From: Euryodendron excelsum
Lineage: Eukaryota > Streptophyta > Magnoliopsida > Ericales > Pentaphylacaceae
Assembly: GCA_033060915.1 (NCBI GenBank)
Contig: CM065388.1
Coordinates: 30,592,001 to 30,656,000, forward strand
Reading direction: 5' to 3'
DNA: 64,000 bases
Positions 60,831 through 64,000 of the stretch are shown here, piece by piece. The position numbers and the translations under genes were made by a program. Under the pieces are notes generated by a model. That model had not been told where the DNA came from. It did not search any database and worked only from the letters and a program-made list of their open reading frames with translations. Numbering within the stretch: position 1 is the stretch's first letter; each line of letters starts with the position of its first letter.

Positions 60831-61817
60831 ACTCTTGTCTGAACTACGACTGACTTGATTCCTCCAAAAGAATACATAGGCAACCCTTATGGGTGCGGTC
60901 ACAATATTTTTCAAGTTTCTATTTCCACAAAATCTTTCCAAATCTCCAATCTATTTTCAAATTTCCAATTTCAAATTTCAATTTTCAAATCTCTATTTTC
61001 AATTTCCAAAACCTTCTTTCCAAATTCAAACTTCTATCTCTTCCTTTTCAAATCAAATCAATTTCTTTCCAAATCTATTTTTCAATTCTCTTTTCTTGCA
61101 CTTGCATATCATACATCATGTTAGTTTCTTTTCAAAAATTCCTTTCTAAAGTGGATAGGATTGAACAATAGTTAGTTGAAGACTCTCATAGGTGAATTTA
61201 GGGTAGATTGACATGTAGGTAACGAAAGGGCGGGGTAGGGTGCTGACTTAGTGCGTCTTCCCTACATGTAACCAACCTCCGAACCTTGATCACTGTTTTT
61301 GAAAGACCAAAAGGAGTTATTTTTCTAAAAAGGAATTAATATTTTCTAAAGGTTGCTAAATAACCTATTTTCTTAAAAACCTTGTCTTGAGGAGATATTT
61401 TCAAAATCGTTTTCCAAAACCTTAATTGTAGTCTTTGGATTATTCTTAGTTTTTAGGTGACCTAACTCACCTTAATCAAGTTAGGTGGTGACTCCAAATC
61501 TTTTTTAAAAGTCCTTTATTTAAGTCTATTTTCAATTCAAACCTAGTCGCACTCATTCTTCTAGGAGGTTGAGTTCTAACGAGAGAGCACAGCATTTTTC
61601 CTACTTGTGTGCGTATTCCTCGGGTGCGAAAAATCTGGTCGCGTCAATTATAAATGTCGATATTCTTCAGGGTTATGTTACGAATAACTAAAATTGAGTT
61701 CCTTTTTACCCCTTATGGATGAAATTAGACATTAGTGTAATATATGTATGTATAAACTTACTGCTATGTTGGCTATAATAATTTCCCTCCCTTTTATGCC
61801 TTTTTGAATGGAATTAG

Positions 61818-61942
61818 GCACTGGTGAATATGATAAGCAATCCGGTAAATTCAATAGTGCCGATTGCAGCTGAGATCTTTAAGAAGTCTGGGACATATAT
61901 TGAGAAGAAGCTATTTGGTGTGAAACACTTGATGTGGTAGGA
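61818..61942 (+). pseudogene. Malate dehydrogenase pseudogene exon 3 (broken)
   Basis: Begins at a TTAG acceptor with [20 protein letters not shown], the conserved segment that follows AKYCP-type sequence in plant MDH. After EKKLFGV one base is missing, so the family's TLDVV is only readable in the next frame. The sequence then diverges from MDH. The rest of the exon and the catalytic-histidine exon are not found. Confidence 0.9.
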
Positions 61943-62453
61943 GGTGGAGACGTCCATCAAACCTTTAAAAAGACAAGATTAGCTTGTCCTCATTTATGCA
62001 CTGTTGTTATTAGCTTTTGAAAGTTAAAATCAGCTCATTAAAAATCAATGCTTCTGGTATGCTTCCTATAGCCAGGTGAACGGCTAATGTGAAAGGTCCA
62101 TGTTCAGCACCTCATTGACCAATGTGGAGCACTTGTCCCAAAAGTGTCCTTTTGTGTGTATTGTAACTGACCGAAAAATTGAATTATCGTATTTTTATAG
62201 AAAGTAAAATGAAGTCAGAGAGTGTTCACAATTTTCAAGACTAAAAGTTACATAGTGGATACTTGTATTTGGATGCTGATGTTATTGTCTTAATTGTATA
62301 TCAACCTTTCTACATTATTCAAATTAGTTTGTTTATAGCCATAAAAATAAATAAAAGAAAAGAAAAGAAATTAGTCTGTTTGCATTATGTTGTCATGTGT
62401 TCTTGAGTTGGACTGTCCTTTATCACATTTGTGGTCCCCCAACCCATGTTTTT

Positions 62454-62502
<49 letters not shown>

Positions 62503-62580
62503 AAGTTGTTGACAATATTATGTATAAGAATAGAAGTCATTCGTATTTGCTTATGGTCTAAGAGATCGTGTCTTTTGCAG
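61943..62580 (+). other. Region where MDH middle exons should be
   Basis: No MDH sequence is readable here, nor other genes. Non-coding, AT-rich, with a CT microsatellite near its end. The exons for the catalytic site were lost or overwritten. Confidence 0.6.
62454..62501. repeat. (CT)n microsatellite
   Basis: About 24 uninterrupted CT repeats upstream of pseudogene exon 4. Confidence 0.95.
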
Positions 62581-62698
62581 TTATGCGGGGGCAATTTTTG
62601 CTGATGCCTGCTTGAAGGGGCTTAATGGAGTTCCAGATGTCATTGAATGCTCTTTTGTGTCGTCAAACATAACTGAGTTACCTTTCTTTGCCTCTAAG
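62581..62698 (+). pseudogene. Malate dehydrogenase pseudogene exon 4
   Basis: Open over its length: [39 protein letters not shown]. This matches the penultimate part of plant mitochondrial MDH. Acceptor TTTTGCAG and donor GTGATT flank it. It is intact but not joined to anything functional. Confidence 0.9.
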
Positions 62699-64000
62699 GT
62701 GATTGAGTTGAACTTTCCTAGTTTCAAAACAGTGGGATATATTGTTTATGTTGGTGTTAATTGTACAGGGAAAAAAATTTCGACAGTGGTTCTAATTATC
62801 TAATTAGTTTGTATTGCATTACTGAAGCTATTATTGCAGTTGGTCATACCATATTATTGGATACTGTTAATATGCTTGCAATGAGAAGATTTTGTTTCAC
62901 CCTCCTTTTTGTTCCCCCTGTAATTGCTTTAACTTCATATTCGTTGTTGCGTGCATGGTAATTTCTAAGGTGTTTATCTTAGTCAATATAACAATAAGTT
63001 GTGCTAAGAACACTACTAAATTCTGTATTGCTAAACACAAATGTTATTGAAGATATATTTTCTGGATTCTTTGAGATACATTTTTAAAATCTGCTCTCAT
63101 GTGGGTTTATAACTTAAATTTGGTATCTTATTTTGCATCTTCAATTTCTATTTGTCAGAGAAGTTGCTTATTACTTCTTAGTTTCTATTTCTAGTTTTTG
63201 GGAGTTAGTAGTTCTGTGCCCATCATGAATGATTTCTTTTCCCTTTTCTCCTTCATCTCTCCTTTCCTTTTTGTGTTTTATTTATTTAATAATGATGTGA
63301 AACAAGGTGCACTTATTTATTTATTTATTTATTTGGTTTTAAGGTACCTGGTAGTTTCTTCTTGTTAGTTCTTCCCCCTTCTCTCTAGCCCCTGCAGGGA
63401 ATGTGTCAGTGCATAAACCTGTTTTGTTTTTTCTTTCTTATTATTTGCTTGATATTTTAAGACTTACCATGGTTCGTCCCCTAATTTAATAGTGGTCACT
63501 AACATTGACTTTGTAGCTTTTTCCCATGCTTCTGGATTGAGTTTAATCTTGGTTGTTCTACTAGATAACTCTACTGTTAGTTAGAGTTGACAGTTATTAA
63601 CCTAATGCTGTTGAAAAGACAGTATATATTCAGCATTTTTAAAAATATTTTATAAAATGATCTTGAAGACAACTAGGCACGGGCACCTCTACTAGTCTAT
63701 ATGGACAAATAGGAAAGCAGTTTACTCAGGCATTAGTTAGAGGTTGTTTTCAATACTTTGCAGTTAATTGAAACTAGTTTTTACCAACAACAAAAAAACC
63801 AAAAATAAAGCCCATGTAAACAGATAAAAGCTTATTGGCTATTAATTTCTAAAGTACTTTATATATGTAGTTGTCTATCAATTTCATGGTATGCTCAATG
63901 TCTTTCTGAGTCTTTTTTTTTAAATTTTTTTTATTTTCCTTGGTTCCCTTTACAAAGGAGAGAAAAGGTGGGAAAATAGACTCATAGATCTTTCCAATCT
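62699..64000. other. Downstream intron or intergenic DNA
   Basis: T-rich sequence with a TTTA microsatellite near 63313-63335. I do not find the last MDH exon (the C-terminal GVEEVL-type region) before the window ends, nor any other gene. Confidence 0.5.

Larger units (their letters stand above)
22158..61646 (+). mobile_element. Element A: non-autonomous Tat/Ogre-like LTR retrotransposon (outer)
   Basis: Direct LTRs 22158-27315 and 56576-61646 bound the insertion, and both flanks carry ATTAT (22153-22157 and 61647-61651), so the ends are exact. A PBS-like site follows the 5' LTR and a polypurine tract precedes the 3' LTR. The inside reads leader, gag (28849-51514, interrupted by element B), spacer, antisense PMD gene and 3' untranslated region. 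There is no protease, reverse transcriptase, RNase H or integrase. Without B the element is about 18.8 kb. The LTRs differ by about 13% over the first 195 bp, so it is fairly old. Mobilisation would need enzymes from an autonomous relative. Confidence 0.9.
56576..61646 (+). repeat. Element A 3' LTR
   Basis: 5071 bp from TGTAAGCACCTC to ...GGTCGCGTCA, with the same block order as the 5' LTR, about 13% diverged in the first 195 bp, and ending at target duplication ATTAT (61647-61651). The 47-bp array here has about five units. Its promoter reads toward pseudogene exon 3. Confidence 0.92.

Noticed and set aside
62085..62190. Possible exon between pseudogene exons 3 and 4
   Set aside because: The readable peptide has internal stops and does not resemble malate dehydrogenase or any family I know.

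Overview
The window looks like nuclear DNA of a seed plant, probably a eudicot: introns, long AT-rich non-coding stretches, nested LTR retrotransposons, CACTA and hAT-type transposon ends, and a relic of a mitochondrial-type malate dehydrogenase gene. The species cannot be named from what I see. No host gene in the window appears intact. Percentages and alignments below were made by eye.

Left part (1-15285): piled-up LTR fragments of one Tat/Ogre-like Ty3-gypsy superfamily. They share a TGTAAGCACC start, a TATAAATA promoter and very long LTRs, and they lie in both orientations. One 4-kb LTR (8088-12141) keeps about 1.6 kb of its element's 3' untranslated region and sits inside an older LTR. 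An unrelated gypsy LTR fragment lies at about 5293-6239.

Middle (15286-21442): mostly intergenic. It holds a CACTA transposon end, a complete chromovirus-like solo LTR (17401-19824) flanked by CTAAT target-site duplications, a hAT-like MITE (20011-20299), a second CACTA terminus and several microsatellites.

Right part (21443-64000): a malate dehydrogenase pseudogene. Exons 1 and 2 (21443-21999) are separated from exon 3 (61818) by a 39.5-kb insertion in intron 2. The insertion is outer element A (22158-61646, + strand, TSD ATTAT), and within A's gag lies inner element B (29826-50479, - strand, TSD ACGAT). Each has 5-6.4-kb LTRs, a PBS-like site after the 5' LTR, a Tat-type gag, about 2 kb of spacer without recognisable pol, and then an antisense gene for a plant mobile domain (PMD) protein. 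Neither has protease, reverse transcriptase, RNase H or integrase. They look like non-autonomous gag-only (TR-GAG-like) elements that nevertheless keep an antisense PMD gene. A's LTRs differ by about 13% and B's by about 5% in the parts I compared, which fits the nesting order.

The LTR U3 regions hold tandem arrays (47-bp units in A, 81-bp units in B) built on a shared short hairpin followed by a GTAAG motif. Relatives in the left part have this module once. The arrays and the gag plus antisense-PMD layout are the most interesting features here.
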